Source: Closterium sp. NIES-65 (lineage: Eukaryota > Streptophyta > Zygnematophyceae > Desmidiales > Closteriaceae). From it: a stretch of DNA of 64,000 nt. Position 1 is the stretch's first letter; each line of letters begins with the position of its first letter. Below are positions 18,843 to 30,600 of this stretch, one piece after another. Below the pieces are notes generated by a model. That model was not told the origin of the DNA, searched no databases, and saw only the letters and a list, made by a program, of their open reading frames with translations. The position numbers were made by a program, and so were the translations under genes. The stretch lies in assembly GCA_948144175.1 (NCBI GenBank), contig CANXME010002675.1, forward strand, positions 496,001 to 560,000, written 5' to 3'.

Positions 18843-19950
18843 TGTTACTACTCAGTAGCACATAACACTGGGCAGCATAGCCACCCCTGAAATATAACCC
18901 ATAGCATCTTAGAGCTCTAAGATTGCCCATCATTGAGTTCGGGATCTGATGGCTTGGCGGGAAAGGCGTTTGAATGTCGTGCACAACTCAGCTTGTCTAG
19001 GCGTGCATAAAGGCGTCTCATCACCAGTGACCTAAAAGTGGTGGATTAGAACGCCTGAACTAGTTTACCGATATATCTGCTCTTTTATTGCTACCAGACC
19101 ATTCTTCACACATAGAATCTCAAGAATATCTTTTGTTTGCAAGGGTTGACGCCCGATGATTGGTTTGCCAAACTTCCGCCAACTCCCCCACAAATCGGTT
19201 CTGACAGCCCTCTGTGTTTCAACCAATCACGCTGCGTCGCGCAACATTTGTGGCAGGCGTGTGGCGCGGAACCCTAACCAAGCAGCGAAGATCGTTATGC
19301 CTTAGCTAACTGACCGTAGATTTCCAGCACTGTTCATCACATTATACGGGACAACCACGGGAACGCCCAGAACATGGGAGCGTGAACGTGTGAACACTGA
19401 GGAGAGGACCTATGCCAGCCATAACCGAAGTAAACATGCCCCTTTCACAGTGCGGGTAGAAGGGCACATACCTGATAGCCTGACGCGTGGAATTGCTAGC
19501 CCCGAACAGCACAGTTCCACCTCGTCAGCGAGGTGTTTGATTGGCCGAAAGGCCGTTAAAGGGGGCTGTATCTGCCTAGTCAGCAGGTTAAACCACACTG
19601 ACCATTGCCAAAGCCCCGACAAGTGGGGGCGCTTTGGCGAATCTCGATCGCTCATGTGATTGCGAAACTTGTTTGGACCAGGCTGGCTCGAAACCCTTTA
19701 GTGAAATTTGACGACTAGTGTAACAGCCTTCGCGGCTGCTCTTCACTCATAGTGTCGTGACTGCAGAAGCCCAAATTCCAGTTCGGTGCTCGTCCCCCAA
19801 ATTATCCCTAGTGCCACACGCATCTTGAGGTCGTCAAAGTCCTAGCCATGGCTCTACCGTGTTTAGATGGTAAGCTGGCCTTTCAGCCGATTTCTATGCC
19901 CTTTCCCTACGGCGGAGGACAAATGGCTTTACAGTGGATCATATTTCTAG
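18843..19950. other. Spacer between divergent transposase and protease genes
   Basis: Presumably holds the 5' ends of both genes. Missing N-terminal exons of the protease may lie here. At 19,884-19,950 one plus frame reads DFYALSLRRRTN, reminiscent of the start of Ulp1 domains, but I could not join it in frame. Nothing else is recognised. Confidence 0.5.
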
Positions 19951-20853
19951 GAATATGCTAAGAAGGACATTTCGCGGTGTGAAAACGCCTATACTCTCGG
20001 CCTGGGTATTTTCGATTTCACATATGTACTCGTTCCGATAAATACCGAGTGAGTAGTCGTCGCGTCTAGCCGTAGCACCATATGTATTTCGGTAGTCTAA
20101 CGTCGGCGTTACTGATGTTAGACCTCATGTGTGCCTTAGGAGTCACTGGAGCCTGATCGTGATCGAGCGCATCCCGAGGCCCGACGATCCGATTCCCATG
20201 AACTGCGTGCTCTGGCACGCTGACTCGTACGGCACGCATGCCGGTGTCGACGCCCCGTTGCGAAGGTACTCTCTTTTTAATGGCAGTCTGCTATTGTCAC
20301 GTACAAAAATTCGGGGTTACGATAGCATTGAATCTATGTCTCCCGGTGTGCAGGTACTTACGAAACGAGGTGATAAGATACTGTGCATGGATCACTGAGT
20401 CGAACGCAGATGCATGGGCGGCGAGCATCCCACTAAGGCAGGTCACGGTGAGTGCTGTTGCCTTGTGTGTACGAGCTTTGAAACAATCGCATCTCCCTTT
20501 CCCTGCACGCAATTTCCACACCGAAACCCCACTCCCGTCCCGGCCCTCACCACGCGCTCACGCACCCTGTGATTGTCCAGATACCCATGCAGGCAAATGA
20601 GAACGACTGTGGTGTGTTCACGATGCGTGTGATGCACACGTTGGTCGAGGATGGTTTCCATAAACTACCGGCGTGTGAGCTTGTAGGGACGCCACTCCAT
20701 TGGCGCCGTCAGTACCGTCACGATTTGAGGAAGTGGTCTGTGTATTTTCGGGCAAAAACAATGTTGGAGGTTGGAGGTGGGGCATGCGGCGGTGAAAAGC
20801 TGGTAATGGGGCGGGTAGCAAGCGAGAATGAGGCGGGAAGCATGGGGGAATGA
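19951..20853 (+). CDS. Ulp1-type (C48) cysteine protease, C-terminal part
   Basis: Four exons join in frame: 19951-20048, 20140-20265, 20354-20447, 20581-20853 (TGA). The spliced reading gives FDFTYVLVPINTE|SHWSLIVIE, then CVLWHADSYGTH, YLRNEVIRYCAWI and IPMQANENDCGVFTMRVMHT. This provides the complete Ulp1/SENP catalytic set: His in HWS, Asp in HADS, Gln in QANEND and Cys in DCG. Such enzymes cleave SUMO-like modifiers; many plant copies are carried by DNA transposons. The N-terminal part is not found. The last about 25 residues are translated from the flanking minisatellite, so the original end may be lost. It lies head to head with the Plavaka-like transposase, so it may belong to a transposon or be a host gene. 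Confidence 0.85.
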
Positions 20854-21620
20854 GGCCTGAAGCAAGGGGGAATGGGGCCTGAAGCAAGGGAGAATGAGGC
20901 GGGTAGCAGTGAAGAATGGGGTGGGAAGCAAGGGGAAATGGGGTGGGTAGCAGGGGGGAATGAGGCCGGAAGCGAGGGGACATGAGGCGGGAAGCAGAGG
21001 GAATGAGGGGGGTCGCAAGGGAGAATGAGGCGGGAAGCAAGGGGGACGCGGCTCTGAAGCAAGGGGGAATGAGGGAGGTAGCAAGGGAGTATGAGGCCCA
21101 AAGCAAGGGGGAATGAGGCCTGAAGCAAGGGGGAATGGGGAGGGTAGCAAGGGAGAATGAGGAGGGTAGCAGTGAAGAATGGGGTGGGAAGCAAGGGGGA
21201 ATGGGGTGGGTAGCAAAGGGGGATGAGGCCGGAAGCGAGGGGACATGAGGCGGGAAGCAAAGGGGAATGAGGGGGGTAGCAAGGGAGAATGAGGCGGGAA
21301 GCAAGGGGGATTGGGGCCTGAAGCAAGGGGGAATGAGGGAGGTAGCAAGGGAGTATGAGGCCCGAAGCAAGGGGGAATGAGGCCTGAAGCAAGGGGGAAT
21401 GGGGAGGGTATCAAGGGAGAATGAGGAGGGTCGCAGTGAAGAATGGGGTGGGAAGCAAGGGGGAATGGGGTGGGTAGCAAGGGGGGATGAGGCCGGAAGC
21501 GAGGGGACATGAGGCGGGAAGCAGAGGTAATGAGGCGGGAAGCAGGAGGGAGTGAGGCGGGTACGTGGGAGGAATAAGTGTGTGAGTGAAGAACAAGGAA
21601 GTGGGTAGCATGGGGGAATG
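20775..21620 (+). repeat. 21 bp minisatellite with a 264 bp higher-order unit
   Basis: Units such as GGGAATGAGGCGGGAAGCAAG repeat throughout. A recognisable marker (GCAGTGAAGAATGGGG) recurs near 20,905, 21,168 and 21,433, giving about three higher-order blocks of roughly 264 bp. The array begins inside the last protease exon. Long minus-strand open frames (up to 376 codons, Pro/Ser/Leu rich) are artefacts. Confidence 0.92.
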
Positions 21621-22268
21621 AGGACAAGATCAATAGGGAATTGTTTGTTTATCCGTCCTGCCAGCTTGATATGCCAACAAACATGACACAAAGCGCAATG
21701 GAGAGGCCTTGAATCAATCCTGCATGACTTGACAGCAAGTGTGGCCAAATGAGAGTGTTGGCCACAACCAGTCCTCCATGTCTAGAGAACACTACCCGTA
21801 GGGAAGTGTTTGTCACTGGCGTTCCTGCTTGACATGTATACAAACAATACACAATGGGTCAGTGTGATGCTGCAAAACATACCTGCATGTCCCCACAACT
21901 CTAGTGGGTAGAACAGCAGGGGTTTCTCAACTCCGTTCCAGCACGAACCTAGAACATACAACACAGCATGCTCTTGGGTCCCTGCATAAAGGTTGCCCTG
22001 TATAGCATGAGAGCAGCCATGCCCCATACGGGGAGTTTGTGTCTGGCTCTATTATTATTGCACCTCAATTGGCATGAGAGGAGACATGCCCATACGCGTT
22101 GCATAACGACCAGGCAGCAATCAAATAATGCATACTTACTAATCAATCGATGTATCAGAATGACTGCTCCACCACAGACCGTTATGTGCATGTTCTGTGA
22201 AGGTGGTGTTTAGTTTTACACTGTTATGTTGCATACTTGTCACTATGCTAATGGGTTAGGGGGACTCC
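21621..22268. other. Spacer, no gene recognised
   Basis: Unique-looking sequence with a loose internal duplication (GACATGTATACAAACAATAC versus GATATGCCAACAAACATGAC). I see no protein, RNA gene or element ends. Confidence 0.5.
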
Positions 22269-25200
22269 TGTTACGAGTGCAATTGAGTGAGCGAACGAGG
22301 ATTGCACTATCGGAAAAAAAGTACAACTGAGCGAAGGTATGAGCAAAAGGTTATATAGCGAAACCACAGTGGTAACGGTAATGGACTGTGGTTGTCGCGC
22401 GACGGGCCTGGGACTGAGGTTGGGAAAATGTCGAGGCGAAGGTCCGGAGCGCGGGTTACCGCCGAGCCGTGAGGTCGGGGTGCGACGTGCAAAAGTGGCG
22501 GGCGGATTGTCGATGCGAGTGGTAACGGTGCTGACCGAGGTGCTACAGTGATGTACGCGTTGAGCAGGGATGCGAAGTAAGGAAAACGAGATTTTCCTTA
22601 CACTACCCCCCTCCCCCCCCCCCCCTAAGGAGGTCCTCCTTACGAAAGTGCGTGTACATCCCTGAAGTTTCGGCTGCGCAGATACTCTGTGAGGACGGGG
22701 TGGTTTTCGATTCTGTCCAGGGGGACCAAGTTGTCCTAGGTGGGTGTACGGTCTTTCCAGCGAATTAGGAACTCGATTCTTCTGGCTCCTCTAGGGTCGC
22801 GGACTCGGTGGCTGAGTATTTTTTTGGGGGTGATGATTGGTTCGGTTGGTGGTCGTGTCATGCTGGCTGGGCGATTGCGTGGCAGTTGGCTCGTGGACGG
22901 GACGTAAGGGCGAAGTAGGCTGACGTGGAACGAGGGGCTGACGTACCAGTCAGCAGGGAGGAGGAGGTGGGTGGTGACGGGTGTGATCATGTGGCTTATG
23001 CGAAATGGCCCGCAATATCGAGGGCGGAGTTTTGGGGTGATGGGAAGTCGGAGATTTTGAGTGTCGAGTAAAACTAAGTCGTCGGGCTGGTAAGTGACAG
23101 GTCTGCGGTGGCGGTCGGCGTTGCGCTTAGCGATGATGTTAGCTTTTTTAATTGCGTCGGCTGCCCTGATCCGTGCTGCTTGCAAGATTTCGGCGAATTG
23201 TTGTGCACGTGGAACTGGATTGTCGGGGTTTGGGGTCATGGGTACTGTTGGGTCCTGTCCGTAGTTCAGGTAAAACGGTGACTGTTGAGTCGTGGCGGAG
23301 GGTGAGTTGTTGTATGCGAACTCGATGAGTGGCAGCTGCTGTTCCCACGTGTTTGGGTCGTCGCACGTGGCCCGGATTAGCTGTTCCATGGTCTGGTTTG
23401 TCCGTTCTGTCTGTCCGTCGGTTTCGGGGTGGTACGAAGAACTGAATTGTAGTCACGTGCCAAACTGCTGCCACAGGTTCCGCCAGAAGTTGCTGGTGAA
23501 TTTCGTGTCGCGGTCGCTGATGATTGCTGTTGGTATCCCGTGCAGTCGAATGACGGTGGAGATGAAGAGTCGCGCTGTCTCTTCGGCTGTGATCGATTTC
23601 TTGCATGCTGCGAAATGTGTCATTTTCGTCAGTCGATCGACGACCACCAGGATCGCGTCGTTCCCACTCGTTCCCGCTGGTAACCCCATGACGAAGTCCA
23701 CCGTCACCTGCTGCCAAGCACGCTCTGGGGGTGGTATCGGCTGTAATTGTCCTGCCGGCCGCTTCCGTGATGACTTCATGATTTGGCAAGTGGGACACGA
23801 TGCCACGTGTCGCTGTACGTCGGTCAACATCTCGGGCCAGTAATAATACCGCTGCAGCTGCTGCCGTGTTTTCTCTACCCCGAAATGTCCCGAGGTAACT
23901 CCGTCATGTGCCTCCTGTAATAGTAATTCCCGTAGCAGTGTGTACCCAGGCACCCAAATGCGGTCGGTCCCGACTTTTACGTAATAAATTCCTCGTGCTG
24001 CTGCGAGCTGCTGCGAATTGTCTCCTGTGAAGAATGGATCCGTTTGATACCCGTGGGTAAATAGTCCTGTTAACAGTGGGCTGGTCTGGGCGAGTAATAT
24101 CGCGTGGATTTGGGCAGTGGGGCGGGTCAGTGCGTCGGCGATGTTCGAGGCTCCCTTTTTATATGTGATCGTGTAGTGAAAATTCGACTCGAGGAAATCG
24201 AGCCAACGAAGTTGTCGTGGGTTGAGGTGGGGCTGTGCGCGGAGGTACTGTAGTGATCGGTGGTCTGTCCGTACTATCACGTCTGCGCCGGTCAAGTAAC
24301 AGCGCCACACTTTGAACGCATGCACGATCGCAAGCATTTCGCGGTCGTGTATCGGGTAATTCCGCTCGGGCGGATGCAGTTTTCGTGATTCGTATGCGAT
24401 GGGCTGTAGGCCATTGCCAAAGTCCTGTAGCAGTATGGCTCCAATGGCGATGTCGCTGGCGTCGGTAACGACTTCGAACGGGCGGTGTGGGTCGGCAATG
24501 CGTAGGATGGGCGGTGAACAGAGAACATTTTTCAGGGTAGAGAAGGCAGCATGCTCTTTCTCCCCCCACGTAAAAGTGACCCCCTTCCGCAGCAGATCCG
24601 TCAGTGGGGCAGTTAACCGAGCCATGTCGAGGACGAACCGACGGACGTAATCAACAAACCCCAAAAAACTCTGCAGCTCCGTGATGTTTGTCGGGGGGCG
24701 CCAGGCTTTGACTGTGTCCAGCTTCCTTGGGTCAATCTCAACCCCAGCCTCCGAAATGACGTGTCCCAAAAACTCTAACCGGTCGCGAAAAAACTCGCAC
24801 TTAGACCCCTTGGTCAGTAACCGATGCTCCTCTAAAACCTTAAATACTGCTTCGAGATCCGCTAAGTGCTGCTGCTTATCCTTGTTGTAGACGAGAATGT
24901 CGTCGAGGTAAACTATCACGCACTTATCTAAAAGTGGCCTAAACGCCTCGTTCATGGTCATCTGAAATGTCGCGGGTGCGTTGGTTAGCCCAAAAGGCAT
25001 CACTGTGTACTCGAATGACCCGTATCTAGTCCTAAAAGCTGTCTTCGCGCAGTCCGATGGTTCGACCCTAATCTGATGGTAACCTCCCCGTAAGTCGATT
25101 TTCGAAAAAACCCGTGCTGTTCGCAGTTGATCTATCAGTTCGTCGGCGCGGGGGATGGGATATCGTGATTTGACTGTAACCCTGTTGAGCGCTCCGTAAT

Positions 25201-25912
25201 CAAAGCACATGCGAAAACCTCCGTCTTTTTTCGGTGTGAACAGTATCGGTGCGGCGAACGGTGATGAGCTCGGTCGAATGAACTGCTTCTCTAGCAAGTA
25301 GTCTAACTGCTTCCTCAGTTCGTCGAGCTCGGGCTGTGCCAGTCTGAACTGGTGCTGTACTGTTGGCTGTGCCCCTGGTTCTAATTCGATTCCGTGATCG
25401 TGTGCCCGCTGAGGTGGCAGTCCCTCCGGTAAATCGTTGGGAAAAATCCCCGGGTACCGTTTCAACAGTTCCTGCAGTTCGGACGGTACGACTGCCAGCA
25501 GTTTCTGAAAATCGCTCGGCTGCTCAGCTTCTCCTACTACGGCAATGTCCACTGCGTACGCGGCAGCTCCAGCGGCGACTGCCCGTTTCATCGTGATGGC
25601 GTTGACGTTGACCGTCGAAGATTCAGGGGACTGCCAGCGGGGTAGTTCGACCCAGTTACCACTACTTCGCACAGTGCAGCTTCCAGTCGTCCAGTCAATT
25701 CTCGGGTTGTAACGTCGCAGCCAATCACGTCCCAGTAAAATGTCGTGCCCATCTAGTGTCGTCGCGAGCATTTCCTGTGTAACCCCAGCAACTTCAAGAT
25801 CATTTTGAACAACTTTTCGTGAAGCAACCCCAAACACGTGCTTCACAAATATCTGTGCACTGTTGTTTGGGGCGGTTCGCTTTGGGGGCACTTGCTGTGA
25901 ACGCGATCTCAA
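22269..25912 (-). mobile_element. Ty3/gypsy chromovirus, 5'-truncated (fossil)
   Basis: Minus-strand element. In its own direction: retropepsin remnant (HDILLGRDWL, about 25.74 kb), reverse transcriptase with YLDDILVY (about 24.9 kb), RNase H, integrase with HHCC finger and core (23.9-23.4 kb), chromodomain-like tail (about 22.75 kb), polypurine tract, and 3' LTR at 22,269-22,602 (TGTAAGG...CGTAACA). Gag and the 5' LTR are absent. It is the same family as 1-891. It is broken, with roughly two interruptions besides the missing 5' part; the LTR differs clearly from the one at 559-891, so the copies are not recent siblings. Confidence 0.92.
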
Positions 25913-26040
25913 TTCGACAGGCAGCAGCCCCAGTGTCCCTGCGGAGGCATTTCAGGACGGGTCTGGTGCTCGTACGTTGGAGTGTGGCACCGAGCGGTTC
26001 TCGCTTTGAACAAAATTGTTTTGGTAAACAATGCTCACCT

Positions 26041-26255
26041 TGTAAGGAATTACAACAACTCAGTCGTCGGGCTCAAGTCAGCTGGTCCGGCCTTACATTC
26101 CCGCCCCGAACCATTCAAAAGTTTCCACCACACCTTTCACCACCCTTTCGAGCCTCGTTTCTCGGAGGTTTACACCAAACTAGGTTTCCCCTATATACTC
26201 AATCAAAGCTTCATTATTCGTTCATTCTACTCACGTCGTTTTGCAACTCGTAACA
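26041..26255 (+). repeat. Isolated LTR-like sequence related to the chromovirus
   Basis: Starts TGTAAGGAATTAC and ends CAACTCGTAACA, the same ends as the chromovirus LTR, but is only 215 bp and diverged inside. It has its own TATA-like CTATATACTC. The flanks CACCT and CACAT nearly match as a 5 bp target duplication, consistent with a solo LTR. It is in the opposite orientation to the adjacent truncated element. Confidence 0.65.
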
Positions 26256-27206
26256 CACATGAAGATCAACATCCTTGTATCGAATCTTGGTATATATATA
26301 ATGTATATATGGTTGGTTGTCCCTCGTCCTCTATGGTTGCCCCGTCAGTTTTCCAACTTCCTTGTAAGTTATTGTGATGAGGTCATTTGTTGTACAACAA
26401 CTGTAGTCCACGCAATAACGTGGTGTGATTCATTGCGGTCGACACAAAACAGTTGATATGAATCCCGTCGGCCTGCCGACTTTTGTCATAGAACAGCTCG
26501 ACGTCGCTGATGCGTTCCGCCCACACATGTGGAGTAATCGCTACGTGGCAAGGTTTGAACCAATGAATGCAGACCATCATCAAAGTGTTGTGTACAGCTC
26601 GGTCGAAGTAGATGAGGTTACATAATCCGCATGTGGGTCCCAACCAGGACCCCCCGTTTCACATTTTTGGGATGGAGGGATGTCGGTGAATCCTAACGGT
26701 CGAAACCATTGATCCGAGGGCTGAAATTTACCGACACAACTCAGACGTTCACTTTGGACACCCCTTCACGTAGAGGAGATGATGACGGCCCGAACGACTC
26801 ATCGCGGGAATAGACGGTAGACCAGCGCTAGTAGGGCGGCCACATCTCAGCCCAGTCCCCGCACCCACTCTTTTGTTTGCCCCTTCCTTCATAGTAATCT
26901 AGTAATGTGTTCACTCAGAAACTTTCTGTTTACTCAGCCGCTCCTTTTCAGACCGCGTACCACGACTGGCCCATCCGTCGCAGCAGCCACACGTGTGCCT
27001 GAGTTCATCATCGGCGCGCCGTAACGCGAGCATTGCGTTCGCACTGCCATTCGCATTCGCACGCAGTGAGCGTGGGGGGTCGCGGGGAAGAGCGTCACGA
27101 AACAGCTTTGGCTCGCAGCTAGCGAGTCAGCCCAACGGTGCGGCGCAGTGTAACGCTCCACCCTTGCGCCTCCAGGCCGCCGGCGGTGGTGAGCTGTGAG
27201 AGAATC
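26256..27206. other. Spacer and 5' flank of the 27.2 kb exon
   Basis: A TATATATATAATGTATATAT stretch near 26,292 is followed by unrecognised sequence. The last about 150 bp resembles the leader of gene 2 (GCTCCACCCTYGC..CTCC before ATGGCG), so it is probably the 5' UTR of the next exon. Confidence 0.45.
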
Positions 27207-27330
27207 ATGGCGCTACCATTTGTAGCGCGATGGGTGCAGCGCGCGCTGGCACTCGCATGGTGCCTCGCCGTCCTTCAACTTGCTGCGCCCGTCACCGAGG
27301 TCAACGCCCAGCCGCTTCAGGCGTCGCAAT
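27207..27330 (+). CDS. Signal-peptide exon of an LRR receptor kinase paralogue
   Basis: Encodes MALPFVARWVQRALALAWCL and ends AQPLQASQ before a GTGAGA donor at 27,331, phase 1. The gene 2 first exon (43,854-43,962) reads MARERQRALALACSL and also ends AQPLQASQ in phase 1, so the two are clear paralogues. Nothing else of a receptor gene follows before copia sequence begins at about 27,345-27,400. It is either an orphan exon of a gene destroyed by insertions, or an alternative first exon for the gene starting at 43.85 kb; phases would allow that. Confidence 0.8.
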
Positions 27331-27344
27331 GTGAGACAGTGGTC

Positions 27345-27638
27345 AGTGCGGTACTGAGTATCAGCAACCAAAAGCACGATGACTTGAAGCAACAGCCACC
27401 CTAATGTGTCCCTGAGCGTTCCGTTCGATTTCGAGGAACAATGGATAGATCATCTGATAACATACCAAGGAGTGGCGTGCCGCCATGGATGCGGAGCTAA
27501 AGGCGTTGGAATCCCGCGACATGTGGGTTCTAGTCGATCATGCAACAGTGAAGGGTAGGAGGGTACTCAGCGAAAAATGGGTTTTTTTGCTTGAAGACTA
27601 ACGCTGCCGGCACCATTGAGTGCTTCAAAGCACGCTGG
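27345..27638 (+). mobile_element. Old copia element, left part (fossil)
   Basis: The plus strand shows the start of a copia reverse transcriptase (AMDAELKALESRDMWVLV, then ECFKAR). The element is cut here by insertion of another copia element at 27,639 and resumes at 34,935. The upstream part (gag, protease, integrase) is missing. Several interruptions are present in the whole. Confidence 0.8.
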
Positions 27639-30600
27639 TCTCAGAATCGGTAACGTGAATGAGTGCACTATGAAATGAAACGAGTACAAGTACCAACCCT
27701 AATTGGGTTGTACCCCTTGTGGGCTACCCCACTGTAGCCTACAAAACATGCAGCAGCTACAATAATCTGACACACCCCCATAGGCAAAGTGGGGGAGAAC
27801 AAGGGGTCACAAGACCAGTCAAGCAAAGCAAAGCAAAGCAAAGCAAGCTCAGGGTGGATCTCAACGTCACCACACATTCCAAGCACAAGTTCAAGGCCAC
27901 AAGGCCAGTTCACATGCAGGAGAGCATATATATAACAGTGCAAGACAAGCAGAAGCAGGTATATATATATGCACCAGTACAAGCAAGGTCAAGAGGTAAG
28001 CAAGTGAGGCCTAGTAGGCACAAGGCCTAGAAGAGTGCAAAAGCGCTGATGGTCACAAGGCGGAAGCGCCTTAGTGAACACATCAGCAGTGTTGGCCTCA
28101 GTGGCCACGTAACGCAGACGAAGCTGACCACGCTGCTGCAGCTCTCAAGCAAGAAAGTAGCGCAGAGCAATGTGCTTCGTCCTGTGCTCCAGTTTGTGCT
28201 CCTCACACAAAGCAATGGTTGCCTTGTTGTCGACGTACAGCACTGGAGGAGAACGAGGCCGCTCTCCGAGGTCAGTCAGCAGGTAGGTGAGCCAGCGAAG
28301 CTCCTGAGCAGCCATGGCCGTGGCGTAGATCACAGCCTCACAGCTGGAGTTGAGAACAGAAAAAGAGCGTGTAGAACGCCAAGAGACAGAGCCAGAGCCA
28401 AGACTGAAGGTGTAACCCTGAGACGACCGCTGAGTAGCCTAGTCCTCAACCCAAGAAACGTCTGAGTGCCCAGTGAGGACCACTTGGTCTCGCCCTCCAA
28501 GCACTAGCCCCATGCCCGACGTACTGCACAAGTAGCGCAACACCCTCTTAGCTGCATCCATGTGCTCCTTCCGGTGACGGCCGAGAGCGACATAGCGTGC
28601 AAGGATGCTAAGAGGGTATGCGAGGTCAGGTCGCGTGCAGGTCATCAGGTACATGAGGCAGCCCACAAGCTCTGGATACGGGCCACTCGGCTCTACGGAC
28701 TCATCCGAAGGCAGAGCTAGGAGCGAGTGACCTGTAAGCAAAGGAGTGGACTGAGGCAAGGAGTACGAGAAGCGGAAGCGCTGAAGGACCTGCTGCACCA
28801 TGTGTGACTGAGTCAGGGTGATGGTGCGCTGTGCTCTATCCCGGGTGATCCGCAAGCCAAGATAGCTTGTCAGTTCACCCAGGTCTGTGCACGTGTGTCT
28901 CTTCTGCAGCTCGGACTTCACGTGGGCGGGTGCCGCAGTGTCCGCAGTGGCAAAGACCAAGTCGTCTACGTACACGAGGATGTAGAAAGGCGGCAGCGAG
29001 GTGTCGGCGCGAAGAAACAGCGACGGGTCAGCAGTAGAGGGAGCGAACCCAAGAGCCGCAAGTGTAGTCCTCAGTGTGTCGTGCCACTCGCGCGGCGCCT
29101 GGCGGAGACTATAGACTGGCCGCCGGAGGCTCCACTAGGTACCAGGAGGGAACGACCCAGTGAAACCAGGAGGGCGGCGCAGCCAGATCTCCTCGTGCAG
29201 GCTACCCTGTAAGAAAGCAGTGCTGAAGTCAAGAGAGTGGAGCTCGTAGTCACGCTGAGCGGCGACGTGCAGCAGAACCCGAAGAGTGGTCATCTTCGGG
29301 GTCGGGGAGAAGGTCTGGAAGAAGTCAACTCCCTGCCGCTGACTGAAGCCACGAGCCACGTAAGGCACCTTGAAGACAGGTGAAGAACCCGGCGGCCGCT
29401 TCACCCTGAAAATCCACATGCCACTCACGATGTTCGCCCCAGGTGGGGGAACCTCGTCATCGTAGGTGCAAATGGACTTCCAGGAAGCCATCTCTGTGTC
29501 CATGGCTGACTGCCACTGAGAGGAGTAGGGACCGGCCATCGCCTCTGCGTAAGAGCGTGGGGTCGGGATGTCTAGAGCATCCGGGTCTCCCTCAGGAGCA
29601 ACAAGCATGGACACGAGATGGGGCAAAGCAGCGGCAAAGCACTGGAACTCCTCCTGCCTGTCCTCAAGGACGTCCGTGCCAAGAGCACAGTCACCCCCGA
29701 CGGACGGAGGACAAGCAGACTCAGACTCAGCAACAAGACTCGCGGCGTAGTCTAGACGACACGCGGTAGCAAAGTCGACCAGCTCAGCAACTAAGGCAGA
29801 CGCAGCTGCTGACTCAAAGGAAGGGTCAGTGAAAACAGTTCAAGAAGACGTGTGAGAGTAGGACTGGCTGCACGAAGAGAGTCCGACTCCGGGTCGGCAA
29901 GAGCAGGAAGAGAAGACTGAGGAGGAGAAGGCCAAGGGGCACGCAGAGGAGCAGTGGACAGACGTAGAGAAATTCGGTGCGTGCTAGGGACAGGAGGAGG
30001 ACGCTGACGCGAACCGCGACCACTAGTGCGAGCAGCACGGACAGGCGACGCAGGGCGAGACGCAGGCTCACGACGCTCAGCAAGACCTCCAGTAGGACCA
30101 GTGTAGAGAGACGGAGCAGGCAGTGGGGAGGCAGGCTGTAACAGTAACTGGGACGGGACAGGCTGTGGACACTCTAAGGGAGGAGAAGGACCTGTGGAAG
30201 ACGGGAGACCAAGAACCTGCTGAAGGAGCGGAACGAAGGACGGCCGAGGCCGCTCGGCGACTCCAGACACAGCAGGGACAGCACCAGCACCCCCAGAGGC
30301 AGCATCAGCACCAGTAGCAGCTCGAACTCCAGCACCTCCAGTAGCGCCAGTAGTACCCTCAGCAGGACCGCCTCTAGGACCGACAGCCGTAGACTCTGCG
30401 CCAGCACCCGCAGCAGCTCCTGCTCTAGAGGCACCCCCAGCAGGACCGCCTCCAGGACCGACAGCCGTAGACTCCGCGCCAGCACCCGCAGCAGCTCAAG
30501 CTCCAGAGGCACCCCCAGGCCCGGCAGCTCCTGTACTCCCAATACGAACTCCCTCAGCAGCAGCAGAAACTCCAGTACCCGCAGCACCTCCAGCTCTAGC

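Noticed and set aside
20618-21748. Minus-strand open frames of up to 376 codons rich in Pro, Ser and Leu
   Set aside because: They are translations of the 21 bp minisatellite in three frames; no stop in the unit keeps them open.
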